Source of the DNA: Glaciecola sp. UBA2563
GTDB lineage: Bacteria; Pseudomonadota; Gammaproteobacteria; Enterobacterales; Alteromonadaceae
Reading direction: 5' to 3'
DNA: 64,000 bases
NCBI GenBank assembly: GCA_002340325.1
Contig: DDLV01000007.1
Span: forward strand, 1-64,000
Part shown: positions 26,764 to 34,550 of the stretch, piece by piece
Position numbering within the stretch: the first letter of the stretch is position 1
How the letters are laid out: each line of letters opens with the position of its first letter
Position numbers and translations under genes: made by a program
The notes under the pieces: model-generated
What the model was told of the DNA's origin: nothing
The model's input: the letters and a program-made list of their open reading frames with translations, nothing else
Database searches by the model: none

Positions 26764-27714
26764 GTGAAGCCTTCAAAAACATCAAAACCATTCAATTCCG
26801 CAACGCCTGAACAAAAGTCAGTGCGCATCAATAAATATATCAGTCAAAGTGGACTTTGTTCCAGACGTGAAGCTGACTCATATGTAGAACAAGGAAAAGT
26901 GAGGCTCAATGGCAAAGTCGCGAAAAAGGGTGATCAGGTCTTACCTGGCGATGAAGTGAGAGTCGCCGGTAAACACATAAGACCGAAAAATAATGAATCT
27001 TTTGTTTTTGTAGCACTGAATAAGCCTAGAGGTATCGTTTGTACAACGGATAATAGAGAACCGAACAATATTATAGAATTCATAAAGCACCCAACCCGAA
27101 TCTTCCCCATTGGGCGCTTAGATAAAGATTCGCAAGGTTTAATTTTTTTGACAAGTAATGGAGACTTGGTAAATAAGATATTGCGAGCCGGAAATAAACA
27201 CGAAAAGGAATACGTGGTTACGGTTAACAAGCCAATTTCTGAATCCTTCATACAAGGTATGAGCACAGGCGTGCCAATTCTCGATACGATTACAAAGAAA
27301 TGTGTTGTCAAAAAGCAGTCTCGTTTTGTTTTTACCATCGTACTCATTCAAGGACTCAACCGACAGATTAGACGGATGTGTGAACATTTTGGTTATCGAG
27401 TAAAGAAACTGGAACGAACGCGCATAATGCATATTAGACTGGATAATCTTAAGCTGGGAGAATGGCGAGACTTAAACAAACGCGAAATGCGTACAATGCT
27501 TAATGCAGTTCAGCACTCTTCGTCCGAAACACAATATCAAAGAGTAGAGTCCGGATTGACAACGACTAAGAGTAAAACAATCTCACGAAAACGAAGCGCT
27601 AATGATAAGCAAATAACAATCAATAGGTCAAAACGCAATGAAAGCAAAGGGGGCAATAACCCAAGTACATCTAAACCCAAATCGCGAAAGCGAACCACAC
27701 AAAAACGTCCATGA
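26764..27714 (+). CDS. rluF: 23S rRNA pseudouridine synthase RluF
   Basis: RluF makes pseudouridine 2604 in 23S rRNA. The 316-aa protein has an N-terminal S4 RNA-binding domain (VRINKYISQSGLCSRREADSYV, residues 20-41), then the RsuA/RluB/RluF catalytic domain with GRLDKDSQGL and catalytic Asp120. GLNRQIRRMCEHFGYRVKKLERTRIM matches RluF closely. The C-terminal 70 residues are a Lys/Arg/Ser-rich disordered tail, like that of E. coli RluF. The apparent start is GTG at 26764 without a clear Shine-Dalgarno; GTG at 26821 is an alternative that would begin right at the S4 domain. Confidence 0.94.
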   Translation: MKPSKTSKPFNSATPEQKSVRINKYISQSGLCSRREADSYVEQGKVRLNGKVAKKGDQVLPGDEVRVAGKHIRPKNNESFVFVALNKPRGIVCTTDNREPNNIIEFIKHPTRIFPIGRLDKDSQGLIFLTSNGDLVNKILRAGNKHEKEYVVTVNKPISESFIQGMSTGVPILDTITKKCVVKKQSRFVFTIVLIQGLNRQIRRMCEHFGYRVKKLERTRIMHIRLDNLKLGEWRDLNKREMRTMLNAVQHSSSETQYQRVESGLTTTKSKTISRKRSANDKQITINRSKRNESKGGNNPSTSKPKSRKRTTQKRP

Positions 27715-27741
27715 CGAGTATCTTTAGGTTTCTCGGAACAG

Positions 27742-28506
27742 CTACGACAACCCACAAGAATCAAATATTTCATTGATAGCTTTGGTCGAACCGCGCAATG
27801 GATATTCAAAAATAATATTTCCCAGCGTTTGCCATTCCATTTCGAGAATGACGGTATTGTATTGTTTTACGTTATTGATGAAGTCTTCGTCTTTCGAAAC
27901 GTAAAGGAGCTTTGTATCTTGGTCTTTAGTTAGTTTGATCTGATATGAGGCTTGTTCATCGAATTTGATGTTCGAATAACTCACATAGTTTCCGCTATTT
28001 TGCTCTGAACTGGTCAAGTTTGGTAAGTCGTCAAAACCAAAATATGTCCAGAGTTTATTGCTACTACACCCAACGCCTATCCATGTGGCAACATCACCAA
28101 ATGGAGAACTCAAAGGAGCTATTGAAGTTGTGGCTGGACTTCTGGCGAAGTGCTGAACTTCACCCGTCATATGATATCTTGTGTATGAAGTTTCCCATCT
28201 AGGAAGGTTGGCTATTCGTCTGTTTTCCTCGGCAGCTTCTTTTTTTGCCTGCGCAATCGCTGCACGTTGTTGCACTTTTTCCTCATATCTTTGCGCTAAT
28301 TTTTTGTATTCCTGATTATCAGGATAGTAGTTTGATAAACGCTTATATGACGCATGTAGCTCTGATAAGTGGCTTTTATCAATGTTGTTGACCTTCTGAG
28401 CAAGATCTCGCATTCTGGTTTCAGTCAATTCGCCATTCAACTTAATACCAACCAAAACGCTCATGACTACGACGACTGATAACATTAATACTGAAAATGT
28501 TTTCAT
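27742..28506 (-). CDS. Exported/anchored protein with VasI-like C-terminal domain
   Basis: I do not recognise this 254-aa protein firmly. It has an N-terminal hydrophobic segment (residues 5-22) that could be a signal peptide or anchor. A charged helical stretch follows (about 40-97, rich in Lys/Glu/Gln/Ala, likely coiled coil). The C-terminal beta domain runs from about WIGVGCSSNKLWTYFGF to the end, with two Cys residues. Its pattern of a Cys, a short aromatic strand, a fixed YQIKLTKD-type strand and a terminal STKAINEIFDSCG helix resembles the VasI-like domain found near type VI secretion loci and in lone exported proteins. No other type VI genes are present, so such a role is not implied. 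It converges with rluF. Confidence 0.55.
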   Translation of the reverse strand: MKTFSVLMLSVVVVMSVLVGIKLNGELTETRMRDLAQKVNNIDKSHLSELHASYKRLSNYYPDNQEYKKLAQRYEEKVQQRAAIAQAKKEAAEENRRIANLPRWETSYTRYHMTGEVQHFARSPATTSIAPLSSPFGDVATWIGVGCSSNKLWTYFGFDDLPNLTSSEQNSGNYVSYSNIKFDEQASYQIKLTKDQDTKLLYVSKDEDFINNVKQYNTVILEMEWQTLGNIIFEYPLRGSTKAINEIFDSCGLS

Positions 28507-28942
28507 TAAATCATCCCTGATTTTGGAAGTTGATGTTTATTCGATTGTTTAAATCCGATAACAATATGATAAGCGAATAATTAATTGAGTACTATTTCCT
28601 AAAAGGCTAAAAAATCCAATTAGTTTCGCCTCTACCATTGAAATAACAGTTATCAACATTTTCTAACAAAAGATGCTACCCAAAGTTGTCGATAACTATT
28701 AAAATAAAAGAACACATTGGCGACTACGTCAATATTAAATATGACAAAAACTAAGTGCTACAAAAATTAAGCTCGACAAAAACATTACGCACGACACATA
28801 CACAAGAAAACTCGATAATAAAATAAACACAACAAAAACAGACTCCCTTGTGGATGTGTGCGTTTCTGTATGTTCGCGTTGTCAGTAGTCTTACCCTATA
28901 CATTAATCAAATTTGATAACCACTTGAAATATAAAGGAACCA
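28507..28942. other. AT-rich intergenic gap with A-rich quasi-repeats
   Basis: This 436-bp gap lies between the divergent starts of the VasI-like gene and the 130-aa orphan gene, so promoters for both should lie here. I see no convincing gene. From about 28740 to 28840 the plus strand carries degenerate repeats of the word ACAAAAAC or close variants (28744, 28776 and 28829 among others), each followed by a short variable piece. They may be remnants of an imperfect tandem repeat. Nothing else stands out. Confidence 0.5.
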
Positions 28943-29335
28943 ATGATGATCGAAAGATTTAGTTTTGCCACTAGATCACCAGACAATTACCAAACTTTCT
29001 TTAGAGAAAGCCCAATTGGGGATATTCAGGATTTTAAACAGGAAGCATTAAAAGCATTCGATGAAACCTTCGTAGCATGTCACATAGAACACGAACAAAA
29101 GAATAAGAACGAAAAATATGCGCTTAAAATTATGGTAACGACTCAAAAAGGGGAGACTACCAAGAGCTACCACATTGGGCATATAGGGAAGGAAAAGTCG
29201 AAGTTTATTGTGTCAAATGACTTAACAGAAAAAGTTATCCCTCGCATTGTGAACGTTTTTATCGGCGATAGCGGCTACGTCGATGCCAGGTACGATATTA
29301 TTGGACCAAGTGATTGCTATCATCTGTTTAAATAG
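28943..29335 (+). CDS. Uncharacterised 130-aa protein
   Basis: I do not recognise the product. It is soluble, with no signal peptide or membrane segment, mixed alpha/beta composition and two Cys residues (in VACHIEH and SDCYHLF). The stretch YALKIMVTTQKGETTKSYHIGHIGKEKSKFIV looks like a beta-rich core. The start ATGATG is preceded by AAGGAAC, a reasonable ribosome site, which supports it as a real gene. It stands alone, followed by 107 bp and a convergent BLUF gene. It could be accessory or lineage-specific. Confidence 0.6.
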   Translation: MMIERFSFATRSPDNYQTFFRESPIGDIQDFKQEALKAFDETFVACHIEHEQKNKNEKYALKIMVTTQKGETTKSYHIGHIGKEKSKFIVSNDLTEKVIPRIVNVFIGDSGYVDARYDIIGPSDCYHLFK

Positions 29336-29442
29336 ACGTCATTAATAACAACTCAGTCATCGATGCGCCTGATGTCAGAACATTATCGGCGCATTGGCTG
29401 TCGCCAATAACCAATGTTGTTTTTTGCAGGTAAAAATTCTAA

Positions 29443-29937
29443 TCAGCGAAGCAATAGACCTGAAGTAGGCAGAGTCTCAGCTACGCGGTACATAGTGTTT
29501 TGCACATGAAACAAAGACATCTGATTGACATAATTGCTTACCACACGCTTACAACGCTCTGTAAGGGTATAATTCGTTCTAATAAAATGCAGATTTTGCT
29601 CAATAATGTAGCCAAGTTGAAGCTTATTTAAGTGTTCTTCAGTTAAAAACTTCATTGACCAAGTATTAAAGCGTCTTTTTTCAAAGTTTTTTATACTGGT
29701 CTCGTATACTATTTTATGTCGCTTGTCTTTTGATATTGTCTGCATCAATGCATCGATTGAGACGGCAGGCCCTTCGAGATACTGAAAAAATTCGCCATTT
29801 GAGAAGTTGAGAAAACCTGTTATGTTTTGCTGCCTATTTTTAGCAGAAGCGAGGATTGATAGATCATCAAGATCGCTTTCGGTAAATTCAGATTGAGCTT
29901 TGCTGTAGTAAACTACACTTTTTAAGTCGTGATACAT
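29443..29937 (-). CDS. BLUF-domain blue-light photoreceptor
   Basis: This is a short-type BLUF protein of about 164 aa that binds FAD non-covalently. With the start at 29937 the flavin-site residues are all visible: Tyr10 in VVYYSKA, Asn34 in ASAKNRQQNITGF, Gln52 in FFQYLEG, and Trp93/Met95 in FNTWSMKF. The C-terminal 65 residues form helices with no effector domain, so signalling would go through a partner protein. The longer frame begins at 29988 and adds 17 residues not seen in the family; neither start has a good Shine-Dalgarno. No obvious partner regulator is adjacent. It is divergent from the SDR gene. Confidence 0.9.
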   Translation of the reverse strand: MYHDLKSVVYYSKAQSEFTESDLDDLSILASAKNRQQNITGFLNFSNGEFFQYLEGPAVSIDALMQTISKDKRHKIVYETSIKNFEKRRFNTWSMKFLTEEHLNKLQLGYIIEQNLHFIRTNYTLTERCKRVVSNYVNQMSLFHVQNTMYRVAETLPTSGLLLR

Positions 29938-30076
29938 AGAGAAGTGAAAAATTGATATAACTTTTAAGCTAAAGGTAGCATCAATCATTGATTTCGCTAG
30001 GGTATGTTGGTCCTAATTGATTATTTTTTACGTTAATTTATGAAGTGACTGCACAACATGCTGGCTTCATCTCAAA

Positions 30077-30829
30077 ATGGTATTAAGCAATATTATGACA
30101 CCAAAAAACAAAACGTTATTTTTAACCGGCGGTAGTTCGGGCATCGGTGAGGCTATTGCTGAACTATTTTTGCTAAACCATTACAACGTCTATAACTTTG
30201 ATATAAATGAAGGGCAATTTGGCCATTTTGTGAAGTCGGATGTCACTGAACATGGCGCGCTTCAAGAACAGGTGCGAAACATTGCCAAACTTTCACCGCC
30301 AGATGTAGTTATATGCAATGCTGGGCGACATTTATCAGCATCACTTGAGGATACTACAGAAGCCGATTTTGACAGCATTTATACCTTAAATGTTAAAGGC
30401 GCATTTTCATTTTGTCAGGCGGCAATACCCTATTTGAAAGCATCTAATCAAGGCCGAGTAATCATCATTGGATCTGATCAATCATCTATCGCAAAGTCGA
30501 ATTCTTTAGCTTACTGCATGAGCAAACATGCAGTAGCAGCATTGGCAAAATCGATAGCTTTAGACTATGCAAAAGACAACATTACAGCAAATACCATATG
30601 CCCAGGTACTATCGATACGCCACTGTATCGAAAAGCGATTCAAGCTTACAGTGAGTGCAGCGGAATCTCGTTAAGCGATATCGAGTCTGATGAGGCTGCT
30701 GAACAGCCGTTAAACCGAATTGGTGAGCCTGAAGAAGTTGCGCAACTTGCGTTGTTTTTAGCCAGTGAGCATGCAAGCTTTATCACCGGCAGTTTACAAA
30801 TGATTGATGGCGGCTATACCGCAAAATAA
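30077..30829 (+). CDS. Short-chain dehydrogenase/reductase
   Basis: This 250-aa classical SDR has the cofactor motif TGGSSGIG at 17-24, NAG at 81-83, the catalytic Ser in IGSDQSS near 136, Tyr146 and Lys150 in YCMSK, and PGTIDTP after the active site. The DINEG after strand 2 favours NAD over NADP. It is followed by a COG3618 amidohydrolase and an EamA transporter on the same strand. A sugar or sugar-acid dehydrogenase role is a reasonable inference, for example the dehydrogenase whose lactone product the amidohydrolase would open. The first ATG is taken, though the ATG at 30095 is also possible. Confidence 0.88.
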   Translation: MVLSNIMTPKNKTLFLTGGSSGIGEAIAELFLLNHYNVYNFDINEGQFGHFVKSDVTEHGALQEQVRNIAKLSPPDVVICNAGRHLSASLEDTTEADFDSIYTLNVKGAFSFCQAAIPYLKASNQGRVIIIGSDQSSIAKSNSLAYCMSKHAVAALAKSIALDYAKDNITANTICPGTIDTPLYRKAIQAYSECSGISLSDIESDEAAEQPLNRIGEPEEVAQLALFLASEHASFITGSLQMIDGGYTAK

Positions 30830-30891
30830 AACCGCAAAATAAAACCGCTAAATGAAAAAGATGTGTATTGTAAAACCAACAAAAGACTCAA

Positions 30892-31773
30892 ATGAAAATA
30901 ATTGATCCACACTTACATCTTTTTGATCTCAAACAAGGCGCTTATGATTGGCTCAAACCTGAAAATCCGCCGCATTGGCCAAACAAACAAATCCTGCGAC
31001 GTGATTGCAATGAGTCCTCGCTAAAGTTAAACCAACAAATTGAACTTGTTGGCTATGTGCATATAGAAGCAGGGTTTGATAACGACGCCTCTTGGAAAGA
31101 GGCAGCTTTATGGGAAAAACAATCAACGCGTAATTACAAAGCAATCCAAAATGCTGATTTAACAGCTTCTCCAGAAGAGTTTATCGCTGATTTACAAACA
31201 GGTTTGCACTGTGCGTCAATCGTTGGCGTGCGACACATTATCGAAAACGAGCGCTTGCTGGCGCATCCAAATACACTCAAAAATCTTAAACGACTAGCAG
31301 AATCTAATCTTATTTTTGAATTGCAGTGCGATCTTGCCAATTCGGTATTGGTTAATAGTTACCTGTCATTAATCGAACAAATCCCTACACTGAATGTTAG
31401 TATAAATCACCTTGGGTTTATCCCGAAGTCCGATTCTATAGCATTCAAATCGTGGTTGTCGCATTTTAGATCTTTTGTACAGCATCCGCATATAGGTGTT
31501 AAAATCTCGGGGCTTGAAATGCGCTCTCCATACTTTAACACAGACGACATCATGCGAATGCTTGACCCTTGTTTAACTGAAGCGCCCATTTATACGTTAA
31601 TGATGGCAAGTAATTTCCCTGTGGTGACGATGGCTTATTCTTACGCAAATTATTGGGACATGGTGATTGAAGCAGTTAATCATTTTGGTGCAGAGACGCA
31701 TGTCTTGGTTGCGCAGAACGCTCAGCACTATTATTTTGATAGGCATATAAAACAAGACCAAATTCATATTTAG
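30892..31773 (+). CDS. COG3618 amidohydrolase, probable sugar lactonase
   Basis: This 293-aa amidohydrolase-2 family protein is similar in plan to L-fuconolactonase and L-rhamnono-lactonase. The N-terminal metal motif DPHLHLFD (His7, His9) is intact, and VGVRHIIEN and INHLGFIPK are barrel-strand markers. The final conserved strand reads MMASNFPVV, with Asn where many amidohydrolases have a catalytic Asp. SNFPV also occurs in part of this group, so it need not be inactive. Its role is probably lactone hydrolysis after the upstream SDR. The next gene begins 7 nt after the stop. Confidence 0.8.
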   Translation: MKIIDPHLHLFDLKQGAYDWLKPENPPHWPNKQILRRDCNESSLKLNQQIELVGYVHIEAGFDNDASWKEAALWEKQSTRNYKAIQNADLTASPEEFIADLQTGLHCASIVGVRHIIENERLLAHPNTLKNLKRLAESNLIFELQCDLANSVLVNSYLSLIEQIPTLNVSINHLGFIPKSDSIAFKSWLSHFRSFVQHPHIGVKISGLEMRSPYFNTDDIMRMLDPCLTEAPIYTLMMASNFPVVTMAYSYANYWDMVIEAVNHFGAETHVLVAQNAQHYYFDRHIKQDQIHI

Positions 31774-31780
31774 CGAACTA

Positions 31781-32725
31781 TTGAAAGACAACCTTTTAAA
31801 ATTAAGGAACCGCATTGCTAATACAGATGTGTTATTCATCGGTATGTTGTTGGCAATTTCCGGCACATTTTTGTTTTCTCTCAAGCCGATATTAATCAAA
31901 CAGGCGTATGCGTTATCAGTTTCAAGCGAACAATTAATTACGTTGAGAATGTTTATAGCGGCACCTTTTTATATCGCCGTTTTTATTTTTATGTGGCGAC
32001 GCAATCCCGAACGTCATGCTGCTATAAAACGTCGGATCCCCGCGATTACTGCACTTGGTATTTTAGGTTATTTCATCGCTAGTTATTTAGACCTCCTTGG
32101 TTTGAATTACATCACTGCTCAATTAGAAAGAGTCGTGCTATTTTGCTTTCCGACAATTGTTGTTTTGCTATCAAAGTTTCTTTTAAAGAAACCACTGCCT
32201 AAGAATATTTGGTTACTATTAGGGATGTCGTATAGTGGTATTTTGATAATATTCGGACATGATTTAATGACGCTAGGCAGCAATGTGACTTTTGGCGTTT
32301 CGTTGGTGTTCATAAGCGCGTTTGCTTTTGCGTTTTATGTCATTTACAGCAAGCCGTTAATGTCAGAAACCGGCAGCCAAGCGTTCACGAGTATTGCGAT
32401 GTTGGCGGCGAGTACGGCAATTGCCATCTGGTCTATATGGAGTGTGCCAAAAGGCGGTTTGATGGTGTCTGTAGAAGCGTATTTTTTAGCAACGTTATTA
32501 GCTATTTTTTGTACATTTATCCCGTCATTATTAATTGCCGCTGCTATACAACGCATAGGTCCTGAATTTACCAGTATAGTGGGCACTTGTGGGCCTGTTA
32601 TTACCTCGGTGTTGGCTGTTTTGTTATTGGGTGAGGCATTTACTATGTATCATTTTATTGGTTTGTTGTTGGTGAGTAGTGCGATAGGTATGATGCTAAT
32701 TACGGATCGGGCAAAAAACAAATAA
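31781..32725 (+). CDS. EamA/DMT-family transporter
   Basis: This 314-aa integral membrane protein has about ten hydrophobic helices in two EamA repeats. The first begins LLAISGTFLFSLKPILIKQAYAL, and the second around VTFGVSLVFISAFAFAFYVIYSK, ending with GPVITSVLAVLLLGEAFTMYHFIGLLLV. It is a drug/metabolite transporter superfamily exporter or importer of unknown substrate. Linked to the SDR and lactonase genes, it may carry a sugar acid or related metabolite. The start is TTG at 31781, 8 nt after the previous stop and without a clear Shine-Dalgarno; ATG 31844 would shorten the N-terminus. Confidence 0.85.
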   Translation: MKDNLLKLRNRIANTDVLFIGMLLAISGTFLFSLKPILIKQAYALSVSSEQLITLRMFIAAPFYIAVFIFMWRRNPERHAAIKRRIPAITALGILGYFIASYLDLLGLNYITAQLERVVLFCFPTIVVLLSKFLLKKPLPKNIWLLLGMSYSGILIIFGHDLMTLGSNVTFGVSLVFISAFAFAFYVIYSKPLMSETGSQAFTSIAMLAASTAIAIWSIWSVPKGGLMVSVEAYFLATLLAIFCTFIPSLLIAAAIQRIGPEFTSIVGTCGPVITSVLAVLLLGEAFTMYHFIGLLLVSSAIGMMLITDRAKNK

Positions 32726-32744
32726 GGGTCTTGTGAAGACCCTT
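32724..32744. terminator. Terminator between the EamA gene and kbp
   Basis: AAGGGTCTT (32724-32732) pairs with AAGACCCTT (32736-32744) around three bases, at the EamA stop codon. On the minus strand the stem is followed by ATTTGTTTTTTG, a good T-tract, so it best terminates kbp. On the plus strand the tail is weaker. Confidence 0.75.
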
Positions 32745-32766
32745 AATATGCTGTTTTAGAAACCGA

Positions 32767-33213
32767 CTAGAGTCCTTTTGGAATGCGGATCTTCTGTCCG
32801 GGGAATATTTTATCTGCGTCCTTTATGACTTCTTTATTAGCGTCAACGATAGCAGTATATTTTGCGCCGTTTCCGTATGCATTTGAGGCTATTTTCCAAA
32901 GTGTATCACCAGACTGAATCACATAGAATTCGTCATCGCCACCCAATTCTGCTTGTGCACCTGTTATTGTCGCATCTGCAGCCTCAACTTTTTCTATACC
33001 AAGTGCGTTACCTGCCATAAGTATCGTTTTTTCCAATGCATCAGTGGATTCTGCATCACCAGAAATAGTCGCCACGCCATCATTAACATTCACTTCCAGA
33101 TTGCTCATACCAGGGTTATCTGATTCGATATGTTCCTTAAGTTTTTCTGATGGGTCATCATCCCCACCAAAAATTTTATTCCCAATGTCCTTTGCAAAAT
33201 CGAAAAGTCCCAT
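32767..33213 (-). CDS. kbp: BON/LysM potassium-binding protein Kbp (YgaU-like)
   Basis: This 148-aa protein matches E. coli Kbp/YgaU in length and plan. The N-terminal MGLFDFAKDIGNKIFG is followed by a BON domain (about 25-88, with LEVNVNDGVATISGDAES) and a C-terminal LysM domain (about 95-147, FYVIQSGDTLWKIASNAYG ending IFPGQKIRIPKGL). E. coli Kbp binds K+ in the cytoplasm. AAGGAGA lies at ideal distance upstream. It sits alone between two convergent sugar-acid gene groups and seems functionally unrelated to them. Confidence 0.93.
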   Translation of the reverse strand: MGLFDFAKDIGNKIFGGDDDPSEKLKEHIESDNPGMSNLEVNVNDGVATISGDAESTDALEKTILMAGNALGIEKVEAADATITGAQAELGGDDEFYVIQSGDTLWKIASNAYGNGAKYTAIVDANKEVIKDADKIFPGQKIRIPKGL

Positions 33214-33274
33214 GTCTATCTCCTTTGTATTATTATTTAAATATCTATGTTTATAGATGTGTTAAGTTTAGCAG

Positions 33275-33363
33275 ATTCCAACTTAAAGTTGGAATGACGG
33301 CGCTTAAAGTTGGAATGACGGTGCTCGATATTGCAATGACGGTGCGCGAAGTTGGAATCCCCG
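33275..33363. repeat. 21-bp tandem repeat with a palindromic head
   Basis: A core GTTGGAATGACGG recurs with an exact 21-bp period: 33288-33300, 33309-33321, then ATTGCAATGACGG at 33330-33342, then GTTGGAATCC at 33351. The array is preceded by its own inverse: ATTCCAACTT (33275-33284), one base, AAGTTGGAAT (33286-33295). It lies between the kbp start and the end of the dehydratase gene, touching its stop. The word resembles the TTGGAATGACGG-type extragenic palindromes common in proteobacteria. Confidence 0.85.
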
Positions 33364-33367
33364 CGTT

Positions 33368-34543
33368 CTATTTCACCGTCACATTTGGCGAGCGTTTAAC
33401 AACATCATCATTTAATTCAATGCCAATCCCAGGCAAATCTGGTACTTTAAAAACACCGTTTTCGGGTTGATAATCTTGTATGCAGAGTTCTCTGTTCCAC
33501 GATTTTATTGCGTAAGTGTGGTGTTCATGAATTAAGAAGTTAGGGATTGCCGCTTCCAGTTGCAAAGACGCAGCAGTTGCTACTGGACCACCACAAACGT
33601 GCGCTTGAATCCTAATGTCATAGACATCTGCATAATCACACACTTTTTTCGTCTCAGTAAACCCGCCGCTTAGTCCCACATCCGGTTGATAAACGTCAAT
33701 GCTTTGATCTTCGAAATATTGACGAGCATCCCAGCGATGATAGAGCCGCTCACCAGCAGCGATGGGGACCCTCACGTTTTGCGCGACCTTTTTGTGGATC
33801 GCCGAATTTAGATAATTCACGGGCTCTTCAAACATCATACACCCAACATCTTCAATGACTTCACCCATCTGAATAGCAGAAGCGCATCCCATTAACGAGT
33901 GCGCTTCAAATATTATGTCTACATCTTCTCCAACTGCGTCCCTTATTGCCCAGAGGCGATCACCAAACAGTTTCATTTGTTTTGGAGTAAATAGTTTGGT
34001 TCGGTCAAAGCTTGAATCGCCATTTTCATCATAGACAATGGGATCAACCTTAACTGCATCATATCCCTCTGCAAGTGCCTTTTCTGCAGCGCTTGCATAA
34101 TCAGCAGGTGAAAGCATTTTCACGCAGTCTTTGTCCCAATCGAACTGTAATTGACTGGCGTAGGTGCGTAAATTGTCATTAGTTTTACCGCCGAGAAGCT
34201 GGTAAACGGGTAAATTTAGCGCTTTACCTTTTATATCCCATAATGCTGTATCAATAGCGCTCATTGCTGAATAAATAACAGGTCCTCCACCAAGCCCCCA
34301 AAAACTCTCTCGCAACATTTGTGACCAAAGGTATTCTGTTTTGAAAGGGTCAAACCCAATCAATAATGATTCTGCAATTTCTTTAATCATCGCCGCTGCC
34401 GCACTATGCCCCCAATCGTAGGCAAGCCCGGCTTCACCTACACCTGTAATTCCTTCATCGGTAGTCAGCCTAACAAATACAGGGTTCCAAGGTGGTCGCT
34501 CCGGACAATGAATATCAAATATTTCAACTTGTACTATTTTCAT
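33368..34543 (-). CDS. Enolase-superfamily (mandelate racemase-like) sugar-acid dehydratase
   Basis: This 391-aa MR/MLE superfamily member has an N-terminal capping domain to about residue 125, then the barrel with Lys165 in YDAVKVDP. Metal ligands are Glu213 in FEAHS, the FEEP glutamate near 239-240 and Glu265 in AAGERL. Asp288 in PDVG and His315 in AHVCGGP complete the site. His215 two residues after the first ligand plus His315 is the layout of galactonate/mannonate-type acid-sugar dehydratases, so dehydration of an aldonic acid is likely. The first ligand is Glu where Asp is usual. The start ATG at 34543 has AGAGATAAA upstream. The gene lies 7 nt after the aldolase gene. Confidence 0.85.
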   Translation of the reverse strand: MKIVQVEIFDIHCPERPPWNPVFVRLTTDEGITGVGEAGLAYDWGHSAAAAMIKEIAESLLIGFDPFKTEYLWSQMLRESFWGLGGGPVIYSAMSAIDTALWDIKGKALNLPVYQLLGGKTNDNLRTYASQLQFDWDKDCVKMLSPADYASAAEKALAEGYDAVKVDPIVYDENGDSSFDRTKLFTPKQMKLFGDRLWAIRDAVGEDVDIIFEAHSLMGCASAIQMGEVIEDVGCMMFEEPVNYLNSAIHKKVAQNVRVPIAAGERLYHRWDARQYFEDQSIDVYQPDVGLSGGFTETKKVCDYADVYDIRIQAHVCGGPVATAASLQLEAAIPNFLIHEHHTYAIKSWNRELCIQDYQPENGVFKVPDLPGIGIELNDDVVKRSPNVTVK

Positions 34544-34550
34544 TTTATCT

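Noticed and set aside
27742..28506. Type VI secretion locus
   Set aside because: Only one VasI-like protein; no TssB/C/H/M or Hcp/VgrG gene in the window.
33275..33363. CRISPR array
   Set aside because: Units are contiguous with 21-bp period and no spacers, and no cas gene is near.
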